Origin: Staphylococcus durrellii
GTDB lineage: Bacteria > Bacillota > Bacilli > Staphylococcales > Staphylococcaceae
Assembly: GCF_015594545.1 (NCBI RefSeq)
Contig: NZ_JADIIO010000001.1
Coordinates: 2,356,001-2,420,000 of the forward strand
Length of the DNA: 64,000 nt
Reading direction: 5' to 3'
Position 1 is the first letter of the stretch, and each line of letters opens with the position of its first letter. Made by a program: the position numbers and the translations under genes. The notes below the pieces were generated by a model, which saw only the letters and a list, made by a program, of their open reading frames with translations, was not told where the DNA came from and made no database searches. Of this stretch, positions 34,758-44,532 are shown in pieces.

Positions 34758-35681
34758 TCACTTGTTTGCTGTCTTTGTTTTATGCGCAGTGACATTACTA
34801 TAAACAATGATGAAAAAGAAAATTACAAAAATAACAAAGCCATATATTTCTCCGGTACTTAAATGATGTTCCGCTAGCATTTTATTCATCAATAAAAATA
34901 TAATATCTAGCGAATAAATTAAGAATAAATGCATATACATCGTCATAAAACCTGTTTTACTCTGAGTATTTTTATCGGTAGATTTATAATGCAATGTATA
35001 AACTATAAATAAAATAATTATGAAGACAAAATAAAGTGTATCCATAATATTTACATGATTTAATTCAATGTTTTGAATTAATAATACAAGCCCTTCACCA
35101 AACAATAATATAATTAATAAACTTAGACGTTCGGTTAAATGATTAAAGAAAATAGCATTTTCTTCTGATACGCTATAGAATAGTAATGGATAAACTGCAA
35201 CGATAAATATGCCGATAAAATACACCCAAAAATTAACTTGTGAAGGAAGTAATATAGATATTAGTGCTATAATTACAGTAAGTGATAAACCTGTCGAATA
35301 TACTTTCACTAGTCGTGCATCAACTTTTGGTCCACTAAGTTTATAATTAATAAAATATTGAATAATAATGCTGAAATAAACGAGTGCTGAAGTTAGTACA
35401 AAAGGCTTAAATGTATGTTGAAAGTCACCATTAATTGCTTTCGACAAAATAATAATTAAAAACATATCTATAAAAACAAATAAATATTGGTACCACTTCT
35501 TATTAAATAATCTATTTACAAGCAATGTACGATAAATCCAAATCGTATAGAATACAAGGAACAACATAAAACTTTTTCCTAATCCTTCCGGTGACATTAA
35601 ATTATGTGACAATCCTTCAATCGTGTGATTAATCGTTGCTAATATATAGACGAAAATCAAATCAAAAAACAACTCCGTCAT
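34758..35681 (-). CDS. LtrA-family integral membrane protein
   Basis: A 307-residue protein with about nine hydrophobic segments and the LtrA hallmark ELFFDLIFVYILATINH at its start, RTLLVNRLF and HLTERLSLLIILLFGEGLVLLI. The annotated ATG is within the conserved N-terminus. In-frame sequence upstream (DKKEVS) looks coding, but no alternative start codon was found, so the N-terminus may be slightly short. It follows the MerR gene (39 bases). Function of the family is poorly known. Confidence 0.8.
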   Translation of the reverse strand: MTELFFDLIFVYILATINHTIEGLSHNLMSPEGLGKSFMLFLVFYTIWIYRTLLVNRLFNKKWYQYLFVFIDMFLIIILSKAINGDFQHTFKPFVLTSALVYFSIIIQYFINYKLSGPKVDARLVKVYSTGLSLTVIIALISILLPSQVNFWVYFIGIFIVAVYPLLFYSVSEENAIFFNHLTERLSLLIILLFGEGLVLLIQNIELNHVNIMDTLYFVFIIILFIVYTLHYKSTDKNTQSKTGFMTMYMHLFLIYSLDIIFLLMNKMLAEHHLSTGEIYGFVIFVIFFFIIVYSNVTAHKTKTANK

Positions 35682-35720
35682 GCTGACTTCTTTTTTGTCC
35701 CTACTTCCACCGCTTTCCTA

Positions 35721-36068
35721 TTATTCATTCTCTAAAATTTTAAATTTATTATCTAAAGTAGCTAGGCCATCTTCAATTAAAGATTTCTGATGCAGTAAAT
35801 TGGCTTTGTGTCGTTCAAATATAGCTTGTCGTTGCGACTTAGTCGCACTACCTTGTACATATAATTCTGCTACTTCTTTTAATTGTGTTACTGGCATATG
35901 CGTTTGGCGCATACATTTAATAAATTCTATCCAGTACAAATCTTCTTCTGAAAAATCTCTGTAACCGTTGTTATCACGTGCAACAAAAGGAAAAAGGCCA
36001 GCTTTATCATAATAGCGAATCGTATGTTCACTAATGCCTAAATTTTCTGCGACTTGTTTTACATGCAT
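35721..36068 (-). CDS. MerR-family regulator
   Basis: A 115-residue MerR protein: HTH MHVKQVAENLGISEHTIRYYDKAGLFPFV and RDNNGYRDFSEEDLYWIEFIKCMRQT, then a coiled coil. No cysteine cluster for metals, so an organic ligand or oxidant is more likely. The ATG at 36068 has GGGAGG upstream. Probably controls the downstream ltrA-like gene. Confidence 0.88.
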   Translation of the reverse strand: MHVKQVAENLGISEHTIRYYDKAGLFPFVARDNNGYRDFSEEDLYWIEFIKCMRQTHMPVTQLKEVAELYVQGSATKSQRQAIFERHKANLLHQKSLIEDGLATLDNKFKILENE

Positions 36069-36225
36069 AAGTTCGCCTCCCACATAACATGATATTACTT
36101 TTCTTCATACCCTACACTAAATTCGTTAAGACATAAAAGGAGTTATAGAAAAACAATACTCCGCTTCTCTATAACTACCTTTTTGATTCAATATCAAATA
36201 TTATAATGTTCTTTCCTACTAACTA

Positions 36226-36984
36226 TTACCGTGTTGTATAACCGCCGTTAGCAAATAATGTTTGTCCATTAATCCACCAACCATCTAACGTTAAGAAAGT
36301 GATAATAGGCACAATGTCTTCAATTTGTGTTAATTGATTATGCAGTGCCTGAGATTTATGAAATTCTACCGCTTCAGCTTCTTCTTGAGGATAAAAGAAA
36401 GGTGTATCCATTGGTCCAGGTGCTACTGCATTAACAGAAATACCTCTATTCATAAATTCTTTAGATGCGGCACGTGTATAATGTTCAACCGGAGCTTTCT
36501 CTCCTGCATACGTACTATAAAATCCGGTATATGCTGCAAGTAATGACGTCGCTAAAGTAATTATCTTACCATTATCATTCATATGTTGTTCTGCATATTT
36601 AATGAAAAAGTAAGCTGCTTTTGCGTTAATGTTTTGCATTTGATCAAACTCTTCTTCTGTTACTTCAGCTATAGGTTTCTTCAATACTTTACCTACAGTA
36701 TTTATGGCAACATCTACTTTGCCGAAAGTTGCCTCACCATGTTCAAATAGCGCTTCAATATTAGCTATCTTTGTTAAATCTCCTTTAAAGAGCGTGGCTT
36801 CACCACCTAACTGTTCTACTTTTTCTAATGTATCTTCAGCTTCTGACAAGGAGTTGTCATCATGGTGATGAATAATCAATTTGGCTCCCTTCTTAGCATA
36901 AGTCGTGCTTAATAAACCGCCTAAATTTTTTGCACCACCTGCGATAACGATAACTTTCCCATCTAAACCATTAAATTTACCCAT
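36226..36984 (-). CDS. short-chain dehydrogenase/reductase
   Basis: A 252-residue SDR: NAD(P) motif AGGAKNLGG, acidic/polar residues after beta-2 (HHHDD), NTVGK in place of NNAG, catalytic Ser (ATSLL) and YAGEK, and a C-terminal GQTLFANGGYTT. The start is placed at the ATG at 36984 because of AAAGGAGG; an upstream in-frame extension is unlikely. Substrate unknown. Confidence 0.85.
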   Translation of the reverse strand: MGKFNGLDGKVIVIAGGAKNLGGLLSTTYAKKGAKLIIHHHDDNSLSEAEDTLEKVEQLGGEATLFKGDLTKIANIEALFEHGEATFGKVDVAINTVGKVLKKPIAEVTEEEFDQMQNINAKAAYFFIKYAEQHMNDNGKIITLATSLLAAYTGFYSTYAGEKAPVEHYTRAASKEFMNRGISVNAVAPGPMDTPFFYPQEEAEAVEFHKSQALHNQLTQIEDIVPIITFLTLDGWWINGQTLFANGGYTTR

Positions 36985-37255
36985 GTGTGATACCTCCTTT
37001 AAATGTATAGTTTCACTATAATCCTTAGAGTACACTCTCATGCAAATAACTACATATTTGCCTCTGATTCTTTTATTAGTCAATACAAAAAAGAGGTAAG
37101 ACAGAAATCGTAATGACTTCATTATCCTACCTCAGGAAAAGATGAAAAATATTGAAATAAGCGAATTTGAACGCCGTTTTTTAGTTAGCAACCTAGTTGA
37201 ATTGATATAAGAATTTGAACACTATAATCATCTACTCTAGTTACAACATGTGTTA

Positions 37256-38074
37256 TTAAAATTGTTGGTTTCTTATCCAATCATTTAAATGTAATCGCTC
37301 AGGATTAAGTTGGTCCATTTGGTCGAAATCGACTTCATAACCTTTTTCTTCTAGCCACGATCTATCTACAGTTTCACTAGTAAATGACCCTTGAATAATC
37401 GCCAGTTTAGAAGTTGCCGAAGAGAATATTTCTATTACTTCATTTAATGATAATTCGTCAGATGCAATTTCTATGGATTGATGGTTAAATTTTGGTATTG
37501 TCTTAAAAATATTAGCGACTATTTTTGCTATATCATTAGTAGAAATCATCGCAAACTTAATGTCAGGTGCGATAAATTCCGGGATATAAATTCGACCTTC
37601 TTCGACAGTTGCAATACGCAAAAAATTATCCATGATAAATGTTGGTTTAATAATTGTATAATTTAGTGTTGATGCTGCTAGAGTGTTTTCAATTTCAGCT
37701 AATGCTTCAAAATGTGAGCCTGTACGATTACGGTTCACGCCACCTGCCGTACTATACACTACATAGTTTATATTTTGTTGTTCTGCCGTTTCTATAATGA
37801 GAGTACCTTGGCGTAATTCTTCCTCAACATTATCTTTAATAATAGGCTGAACACTATAAACACCATATTGATCTGTCATTGCCTGTACTAATACATCCTT
37901 ATTATTTAAGTCACCTTGAAAAATTTCTAAATTAGTATGATGTAAAGCGGCTAATTTTTCATTATTAGCATTACGTGTCAATGCGCGGACATTCCAACCT
38001 TCATTCAGCAACTGCTGAACTACCGCATAACCTTGCTTTCCAGTTGCTCCAATAACAAGTATACTTTTTGTCAT
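37256..38074 (-). CDS. NmrA-like NAD(P)-binding protein
   Basis: A 272-residue atypical SDR of the NmrA/HSCARG group: SILVIGATGKQGYAVVQQLL (Rossmann motif GATGKQG), then GDLNNKD, NYVVYSTAGG and NYTIIKPTFIMDNFL. The usual catalytic Tyr-x-x-x-Lys is absent, so it may be a redox sensor rather than an enzyme. Divergent from the TetR gene at 38369, which may control both sides. Confidence 0.85.
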   Translation of the reverse strand: MTKSILVIGATGKQGYAVVQQLLNEGWNVRALTRNANNEKLAALHHTNLEIFQGDLNNKDVLVQAMTDQYGVYSVQPIIKDNVEEELRQGTLIIETAEQQNINYVVYSTAGGVNRNRTGSHFEALAEIENTLAASTLNYTIIKPTFIMDNFLRIATVEEGRIYIPEFIAPDIKFAMISTNDIAKIVANIFKTIPKFNHQSIEIASDELSLNEVIEIFSSATSKLAIIQGSFTSETVDRSWLEEKGYEVDFDQMDQLNPERLHLNDWIRNQQF

Positions 38075-38368
38075 TTATTGTTCACCTCCATAGTTATTGC
38101 AACCCAGTCACAATTTCGTTGGGGCACAGTCATTCGACTTGTGCTATTTGATCTCATTATTCATTATATCATGGGTATAGTTATAAGCATTAATAACTCC
38201 TCGTAATCATGAGTAAATCATTTCGCTATCTTACTTTAGACGATTTGTCTTTTGAATAGATTTATAACTCACTTAACTTTGAATTAATTGTTTATTAAAA
38301 TGCTAACCTTCATAATAAACGGAGAGGAATCCACTTCATACGATTAATATAATTAGGATGGAGTATTA

Positions 38369-38902
38369 ATGAGAAAAGATGCACAATATAATAAACAACT
38401 TATTGAAACAACCGCACATGAACTTTTCCATAATTATGGTGTTGCCCAAGTAAGTATGAACCAAATAGCTAATACTTTAGATATGGGAATAGGTACATTG
38501 TATCGTCACTTTGGTAATAAAGGATCTTTGTGTTATCAATTAATACATACTGAATTCTATTTATTAATCGAAGATATGCAACGTATTGCTCAAATTGAAA
38601 AGACGAAGCGAGAAAAATTTATTAAATCGATTGATCTTTTTTTAAATTTCAAATGGATAAATAAAGATTTATTAAGTTATGTTGAAAACACTACTCAAAA
38701 GTGGAATTTTAAAGAATCTGATATCTATCAAACACTTTTTAATTACTATTTACCATTAATTGGTCATGATTCAGATGAAAGGCTATCCAAATTTAAGGTA
38801 GAACTGAAGGTATCAAACCTATCGTCAAACTGGCCACAATCGATAAAGATGGTCCAACAGGTATATTTATCGATAGCAATGGCACAATGCCTTGGTAATT
38901 AA
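38369..38902 (+). CDS. TetR-family regulator
   Basis: A 177-residue repressor with the N-terminal HTH (ELFHNYGVAQVSMNQIANTLDMGIGTLYRHFGNKGSLCY). Ribosome site AGGATGGAG. It is followed 68 bases later by the amidohydrolase-hydrolase pair and lies divergent from the NmrA-like gene, so it is a likely local regulator responding to an aromatic or ester compound (inference). Confidence 0.85.
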   Translation: MRKDAQYNKQLIETTAHELFHNYGVAQVSMNQIANTLDMGIGTLYRHFGNKGSLCYQLIHTEFYLLIEDMQRIAQIEKTKREKFIKSIDLFLNFKWINKDLLSYVENTTQKWNFKESDIYQTLFNYYLPLIGHDSDERLSKFKVELKVSNLSSNWPQSIKMVQQVYLSIAMAQCLGN

Positions 38903-38970
38903 CTTTTAATAGGTCAAAATAGCAATTTCTTTCAATGTATATTAATGTATATTAATGGAGGCTTTAATTT

Positions 38971-39981
38971 ATGAATAGTATTACTTTTGAAGAACACTTT
39001 GTATTAAAGGAAGTACAACAACAGATGGGTGATGCTTTAAAGCCATCACCTAAAGGCGTACCTTTACAAGCCATGTTAGAAGCATTGGAACAACAAACTG
39101 GATTTACTAACGAAGATGAATTAAGCAAACATGACAAACGAATTAATTTTATGAATGAACAAGACGTACAAATGCAAGTTTTATCTTATGGAAATGGTTC
39201 GCCGTCCCTACTCACGGGAGATAAAGCTATCGAGTTATGCCAGTATACGAATGATCGTTTAAAACAATATATCGCTACACATTCAGACCGTTTCCTCGGC
39301 TTTGCAACGTTACCAATTAATGAACCAAAAGCAGCAGCTACTGAATTAAAACGTTGTATTAATGAACTCGATTTTAAAGGCGCACTTATTTCCGGTCGTT
39401 CAAACGGTAAGTTTTTTGACAACCCTGAGTTCGAGGTTATTTTTGAAACGGCAGAACAACTTGATGTCCCAATCTATTTACATCCTGCACCAATAAGTGA
39501 TGATGCATACCAAGCTTATTATCAAAGCGATAATTATTCAGATGCTACTGCTGCTACATTTGCTAGTTTCGGTTATGGATGGCATATCGACGTTGGTATT
39601 CACACAATGCGACTTGTGTTAAGTGGTTTATTTGATCGCCATCCTAATTTATCTATAATTATTGGTCATTGGGGAGAGTTTACACCATTTTTCTACGAAC
39701 GTATGGACGATATTATACACGCACCTCATTTAAATCATGAACCAAGCTATTATTTTAAAAATAATTTTTATATCACACCAAGTGGCATGTTGACGAAACC
39801 ACAATTCGATATGGTTAAAAACGCTGTTGGTATTGACCACATTTTATATGCTGCCGATTACCCTTATGTACAGCCAGAGAACCTAGGCACATTTCTAGAA
39901 GAATTAGGGTTAACTACTGAAGAACAAAATAAAATAAATTATAAAAACGCAGAACGTTTATTAAAGCTTAAACAAAATTAA
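38971..39981 (+). CDS. amidohydrolase-fold decarboxylase (gamma-resorcylate/ACMSD type)
   Basis: A 336-residue TIM-barrel protein of the amidohydrolase_2 family. It starts SITFEEHFVL, the E-x-H variant of the first metal site, typical of 2,6-dihydroxybenzoate decarboxylases. Later metal and catalytic sites are in PIYLHPAP, IIIGHWGEFTPFFYERMDD and YAADYPYV (Asp). It probably decarboxylates a hydroxybenzoate-like acid without oxygen. Paired with the alpha/beta hydrolase 15 bases downstream. Confidence 0.82.
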   Translation: MNSITFEEHFVLKEVQQQMGDALKPSPKGVPLQAMLEALEQQTGFTNEDELSKHDKRINFMNEQDVQMQVLSYGNGSPSLLTGDKAIELCQYTNDRLKQYIATHSDRFLGFATLPINEPKAAATELKRCINELDFKGALISGRSNGKFFDNPEFEVIFETAEQLDVPIYLHPAPISDDAYQAYYQSDNYSDATAATFASFGYGWHIDVGIHTMRLVLSGLFDRHPNLSIIIGHWGEFTPFFYERMDDIIHAPHLNHEPSYYFKNNFYITPSGMLTKPQFDMVKNAVGIDHILYAADYPYVQPENLGTFLEELGLTTEEQNKINYKNAERLLKLKQN

Positions 39982-39996
39982 AATGGAGGCATTTAT

Positions 39997-40830
39997 ATGC
40001 ATACATTAGACCTACCGGGGGCTAAACTTCGTTATTATAAAGTCGGCCAAGGCCCTATTCTTATACTTATACCGGGTGCAAATGGAACGGGTGATATCTT
40101 TTTACCATTAGCCGAACGACTAAAAGAATATTTTACAATTGTCACAATAGATAGACGAGATTACGGTAAAAGCGAATTAACGAAATCACTACCTGAAGAA
40201 GCCAATAAACCTGATAGTGAATATCGTGTTAAAAGAGATGCTCAAGATGTTGCAACACTTGCCCAACAACTAAGCGATGGACCGGTTTATGTGTTAGGTT
40301 CAAGTTCAGGGGCTATCGTCGCTATGCATGTGTTAAAAGAACATCCAGAAGTCGTTAAAGAAATTGCTTTTCACGAACCGCCTATTAATACCTTTTTACC
40401 TGACAGTGACTATTGGAAAGAAAAAAATGATGAGATAGTTAGTATCGCTTTAAATGAAGGATTGCAACAAGCAATGCAAGTGTTTGGCAAAACCCTTAAT
40501 ATTGCGCCTTTAGATGCTAAAAGTATGTCACAACCTGTTTCTGAAAATGATGAAGATAAAAAAGAGCAATACAACAGTATGATGTTTTGGATCGAATACG
40601 AAATCAGACAATATACTCATTCCGACATTAAATTATCCGACTTGATACAATATAAAGATAAAATAGTGCTATTTAATGGTACTGATTCAAAAGGATCATT
40701 CCCACAAGACGTAAACTTTTATATTAATGAGCAAACAAATATCAATCTTTTAGACATTCCTGGAGGACATCTTGGTTACGTACAAAAACCAGATGGCTTT
40801 GCAGAAGTACTACTAAACATATGGACGTAG
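39997..40830 (+). CDS. alpha/beta hydrolase
   Basis: A 277-residue alpha/beta-fold hydrolase: oxyanion region [27 protein letters not shown] with the nucleophile Ser, DRRDYGKS after strand 4, and the catalytic His in PGGHLGYV. Ribosome site GGAGGC. Second gene after the amidohydrolase; possibly releases the acid that the decarboxylase uses (inference). Confidence 0.85.
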   Translation: MHTLDLPGAKLRYYKVGQGPILILIPGANGTGDIFLPLAERLKEYFTIVTIDRRDYGKSELTKSLPEEANKPDSEYRVKRDAQDVATLAQQLSDGPVYVLGSSSGAIVAMHVLKEHPEVVKEIAFHEPPINTFLPDSDYWKEKNDEIVSIALNEGLQQAMQVFGKTLNIAPLDAKSMSQPVSENDEDKKEQYNSMMFWIEYEIRQYTHSDIKLSDLIQYKDKIVLFNGTDSKGSFPQDVNFYINEQTNINLLDIPGGHLGYVQKPDGFAEVLLNIWT

Positions 40831-41175
40831 GGACTTCGATTTATGCTTTTTGAACGTAATAATGCTTATACAACAAATAAGATTATTAACTTAGTTATTA
40901 GAAAACACTATCATTTTAATAAACGACCATAGACAAAAATTCTTTTATGATAGTGAGCAATTTTAATATCAAATAAAAAACAACGGTAGCTTTTGTACCG
41001 TTGTTTTATTTATTTCTAATATTAATAAAGTAGAATAACTATCACATCTTACTTTCATACTAAAAATATAACTTGCTTGTTTTCGCCTCGCAAGATAATG
41101 ATATAACACGGTACACTTCTACCGACATGATAGATTTAGTGTGAGCTTTCGTAAATAAATTTAAAAGTTTAATCG
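40831..41175. terminator. intergenic region with one bidirectional terminator
   Basis: The only structure is a strong hairpin at 40978-41008 (AAACAACGGTA/TACCGTTGTTT, 7-base loop, T-rich tail on both sides) between convergent units. No gene was seen in the rest. Confidence 0.8.
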
Positions 41176-42492
41176 TTACTCATCGTAACTTATATTAGGT
41201 TTAGATCCTTTCAATGGCTTGTTTGACGTTGCCTTAAAGTATATACCAAATACAATTATACCTATCAAATTAACTATCATAAGATAAAATGCAGGGTTTA
41301 AATGACCACTCTTTAAATTACTTAATAGTGATAGAATAAACGGGGTTACCCCTCCAAATACGGCAGTTCCTATATTATAAATAATTGATAAAAATTTCAT
41401 ACGCACATTCGTGTGTGTAATTGCAGGGAGCGTTGAAGGCATGACGCCATTAAATACAGAGAGCATAATTGCAAAAATCATTATACCAACAAATACTATA
41501 ATTATATGATTATTACCATTCATCAAAAGAAATGCTGGTATTGAAAAGCATACAAAACTGCCTAATCCGTAAAGAATAACACTTTTATTATTAAATTTGT
41601 CGCTTAACAAACCAAAGCTAAATATAAACGGCAACATTAATATTAAAGCTATGGCATTAAGAATTGTAGAAAATTGTGGGTCCAATCCTACATTAGTCTT
41701 TAAGAACGATGGTAAGTAAGTTAAAAACATATAATTATTAACATTTAAAAATATGACAGCTACAGCCATAATAAATGCCTCTTTTTTATAATTTTTAAAA
41801 GCTGTTAATAGATTATTTTGTGTATCGTCCTCTTTATTTTTAAATGATGGTGTTTCATCTAATTTGTAACGTAAATAAACAACAATAATACCAAATGGCG
41901 CCGCTAATAAAAATGGTAACCGCCAGCCCCAAGTTGTAATTTGATGTTCTGAAAGACTAAATAACAATATTGCTACAGTAATAGCTGCTAATGCGTTGCC
42001 GATCATTGTCCCCATTTCTAAGCCACTTGTTAGGCGACCTCTTTTATCATCAGGACTACTTTCGACAATATAAGTCATAGCACCACTATATTCGCCACCC
42101 GTAGAAAAAGATTGTAGCATTCTAACAACTAATAATAAGATAGGGGCCCAAATACCAATTTGGTCAGAAGGCGGTAAAACACCTAACGCTAAGGTTGAAG
42201 ACGCCATTATAGTGATAGTAGTTGTTAAGACTATTTTTCTACCGTACCTATCACCTATATAGCCAAAAAATACGGCACCTATCGGTCTAACTAAAAAGGC
42301 AATTGCAAATGTTCCAAATGTAAAAAGCAATTGATTTTTCTCAGCAACATCGCCAAAAAAGTTACTACTAATATATGTTGCAAGCTGTGCGTATAGTGCA
42401 AAATCAAACCATTCTATTGCATTTCCCGTTGATGTAACGAAAACTTTTTTAATCACTTCAGAGCTCTTAATTAAATTACGAGCCTGAGCCAT
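41176..42492 (-). CDS. MFS metabolite:H+ symporter (MHS/ProP type)
   Basis: A 438-residue, 12-helix transporter of the metabolite:H+ symporter family (ProP, KgtP, ShiA). It has EWFDFALYAQLATYISSNFF at the first helix, FLVRPIGAVFFGYIGDRYGRKIVL, and the MLQSFSTGGEYSGAMTYIVE motif. The ATG at 42492 fits AAAGGAG at 7-base spacing better than the GTG at 42498. It probably imports an organic acid or betaine. Monocistronic. Confidence 0.88.
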   Translation of the reverse strand: MAQARNLIKSSEVIKKVFVTSTGNAIEWFDFALYAQLATYISSNFFGDVAEKNQLLFTFGTFAIAFLVRPIGAVFFGYIGDRYGRKIVLTTTITIMASSTLALGVLPPSDQIGIWAPILLLVVRMLQSFSTGGEYSGAMTYIVESSPDDKRGRLTSGLEMGTMIGNALAAITVAILLFSLSEHQITTWGWRLPFLLAAPFGIIVVYLRYKLDETPSFKNKEDDTQNNLLTAFKNYKKEAFIMAVAVIFLNVNNYMFLTYLPSFLKTNVGLDPQFSTILNAIALILMLPFIFSFGLLSDKFNNKSVILYGLGSFVCFSIPAFLLMNGNNHIIIVFVGIMIFAIMLSVFNGVMPSTLPAITHTNVRMKFLSIIYNIGTAVFGGVTPFILSLLSNLKSGHLNPAFYLMIVNLIGIIVFGIYFKATSNKPLKGSKPNISYDE

Positions 42493-42763
42493 ATCCACAC
42501 TCCTTTCTAAGATTTTTATATATAAAACTTGCTTAAAATTACCGTGTTAATCATCGATGTGTAATTATTATTTCCGTTTGAAATGCTACAAAACAATGTT
42601 ACACAATATATTAAAAAAATAATCATTAAATGAGATTTGGTATATATTTAAAATCTATAGCAATTCTTTTTCAATACATATTTAGCAAATTAGATAAAAA
42701 CAATAATTATAGATGGTACAATATACACTAAGTTGAATTATTTTAAATTTAAGGGGGACATTC

Positions 42764-43813
42764 ATGTTTCTTGCCTGGAATGAAATTAAACATAACAAAT
42801 TAAAATTTAGTCTAATCATTGGTGTGTTAATTATGATTAGTTATTTACTTTTTTTATTATCGGGGTTAGCAAATGGCTTAATTAACATGAATAGAGAAGG
42901 CATTGATAAGTGGCATGCCGATGCTATCATACTTAAGAAAGACGCCAATCAAACCGTCGAGCAGTCTAACTTTAATTTAGATAAAGCACCAAATGACTAT
43001 AAAAAACAAGCTTCACTAAAACAAAGCGGCGTGATTGTCTCTAACAGCAAGCACGAAGAGAATGCATTACTTTTTGGCGTGGCGAAAGATTCATTTTTAA
43101 TGCCGAAGCTTATAGCCGGTCATAATTTTAAAAAAAATAATGACGTCGTGGCGGACGAAACATTAAAAGAGAAAGGTTTTCATCTTGGGGACAAACTCTC
43201 ACTGTCACAATCTGATGAAAAGTTAAAAATTGTAGGTTTTAGTAGTAGCGCAAAATATAATGCCTCTCCAGTACTATTCACAAATAACGCAACGATTGCT
43301 AAAGTGAATCCTATGTTGTCTAAAGACAAAACAAATGCAATTGTGGTAAAAGATAAGCATTGGAAACAACAATCATTAGATAATAACTTAGAAGCTGTTG
43401 GCATTAGCAAGTTTGTAGAAAATTTGCCTGGTTATAAGGCACAAAATTTAACATTAAACTTTATGATATCATTCTTATTTATCATTTCAGCAACAGTTAT
43501 CGGTATCTTTTTATATGTAATGACATTACAAAAACTTAATTTATTCGGTGTCTTAAAAGCACAAGGTTTCACGAATGGTTACTTGGCCAAAGTTGTACTA
43601 TCACAGACCTTTATATTATCGTTAATCGGTACGGTTATCGGCTTAGCATTAACGTTACTAACAAGTCTATTTTTACCGAGTGCAGTGCCTGTAGTCTTTA
43701 ATTATGCAACATTACTTATTTTTGGAGTGGTCTTAATCATAATTTCAATGCTGGGCAGTCTATTTTCCGTCTTAACTATTAGAAAAATCGACCCATTGAA
43801 AGCAATAGGATAG
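42764..43813 (+). CDS. ABC transporter permease, FtsX/MacB fold (HrtB-like)
   Basis: A 349-residue permease. One N-terminal helix (residues 15-38), a large extracytoplasmic domain (about 45-220), and three C-terminal helices ending IRKIDPLKAIG, the typical FtsX/DevC ending. ISYLLFLLSGLANGL resembles the heme exporter permease HrtB. Ribosome site AAGGGGG. Encoded just before its ATPase. It probably exports or extracts a hydrophobic or peptide substrate. Confidence 0.85.
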   Translation: MFLAWNEIKHNKLKFSLIIGVLIMISYLLFLLSGLANGLINMNREGIDKWHADAIILKKDANQTVEQSNFNLDKAPNDYKKQASLKQSGVIVSNSKHEENALLFGVAKDSFLMPKLIAGHNFKKNNDVVADETLKEKGFHLGDKLSLSQSDEKLKIVGFSSSAKYNASPVLFTNNATIAKVNPMLSKDKTNAIVVKDKHWKQQSLDNNLEAVGISKFVENLPGYKAQNLTLNFMISFLFIISATVIGIFLYVMTLQKLNLFGVLKAQGFTNGYLAKVVLSQTFILSLIGTVIGLALTLLTSLFLPSAVPVVFNYATLLIFGVVLIIISMLGSLFSVLTIRKIDPLKAIG

Positions 43814-43826
43814 AGAGGTGAGCTCA

Positions 43827-44489
43827 ATGTTAACTTTCAAAGATGTAACGAAAGATTTTAAAGACGGTAATCATATTATTGAAGCTGTAAAGCAGACGAA
43901 TTTAACTTTTGATAAAGGCCAATTAATTGCGATTGTAGGTCCTTCAGGTTCTGGAAAAAGTACTTTTTTAACGATAGCAGGTGCACTACAAACACCAACT
44001 TCAGGAGAAGTTTATATCAATGATACACCGCTGTCTACTATGAAACAAAAACAATTAGCGCAGACACGCATGCGTGAAATTGGTTTTATTTTACAAGCAA
44101 CCAACTTAGTACCTTTTTTAACCGTTAAACAACAATTTAAATTATTAAAAAAACGAAAAAAGGATGTTATGCCCGACGAAGCACTACAAGAATTATTGTC
44201 ACAATTAGGTTTGTTAGATATTCAAAACAAATTGCCTAGCGCAATCTCCGGTGGGCAAAAACAACGTGTGGCGATTGCTAAAGCACTTTATACTAATCCT
44301 TCAATTATATTGGCTGATGAACCAACCGCTTCATTGGATACCGAAAACGCTCTAGAAGTCATGAAAATCCTGCAACAACAAACAAAAAAGAGAGATAAAA
44401 CATGTATATTCGTTACTCACGACGAACGTCTTACAACCTATTGCGACAAGGTATATCATATGAAAGACGGTAATTTAGCGTTAGCATAA
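43827..44489 (+). CDS. ABC transporter ATPase (HrtA/LolD-like)
   Basis: A 220-residue ABC ATPase: Walker A GPSGSGKST, signature SGGQKQRV, Walker B IILADEPTASLD and H-loop VTHDE. The ATG at 43827 has GAGAGGTG upstream; the earlier GTG at 43818 overlaps that site. It forms an exporter with the permease 13 bases before. No two-component system is adjacent, so the inducing signal is unknown. Confidence 0.92.
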   Translation: MLTFKDVTKDFKDGNHIIEAVKQTNLTFDKGQLIAIVGPSGSGKSTFLTIAGALQTPTSGEVYINDTPLSTMKQKQLAQTRMREIGFILQATNLVPFLTVKQQFKLLKKRKKDVMPDEALQELLSQLGLLDIQNKLPSAISGGQKQRVAIAKALYTNPSIILADEPTASLDTENALEVMKILQQQTKKRDKTCIFVTHDERLTTYCDKVYHMKDGNLALA

Positions 44490-44490
44490 T

Positions 44491-44530
44491 AAAATGCCCT
44501 ACAAAACATTTATTTTGTAGGGCATTTTTA
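44491..44530. terminator. bidirectional terminator
   Basis: AAAATGCCCTACAAAA/TTTTGTAGGGCATTTT stem with a 6-base loop, ending both the ABC operon (plus) and the inositol operon (minus). Confidence 0.92.
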
Positions 44531-44532
44531 CT

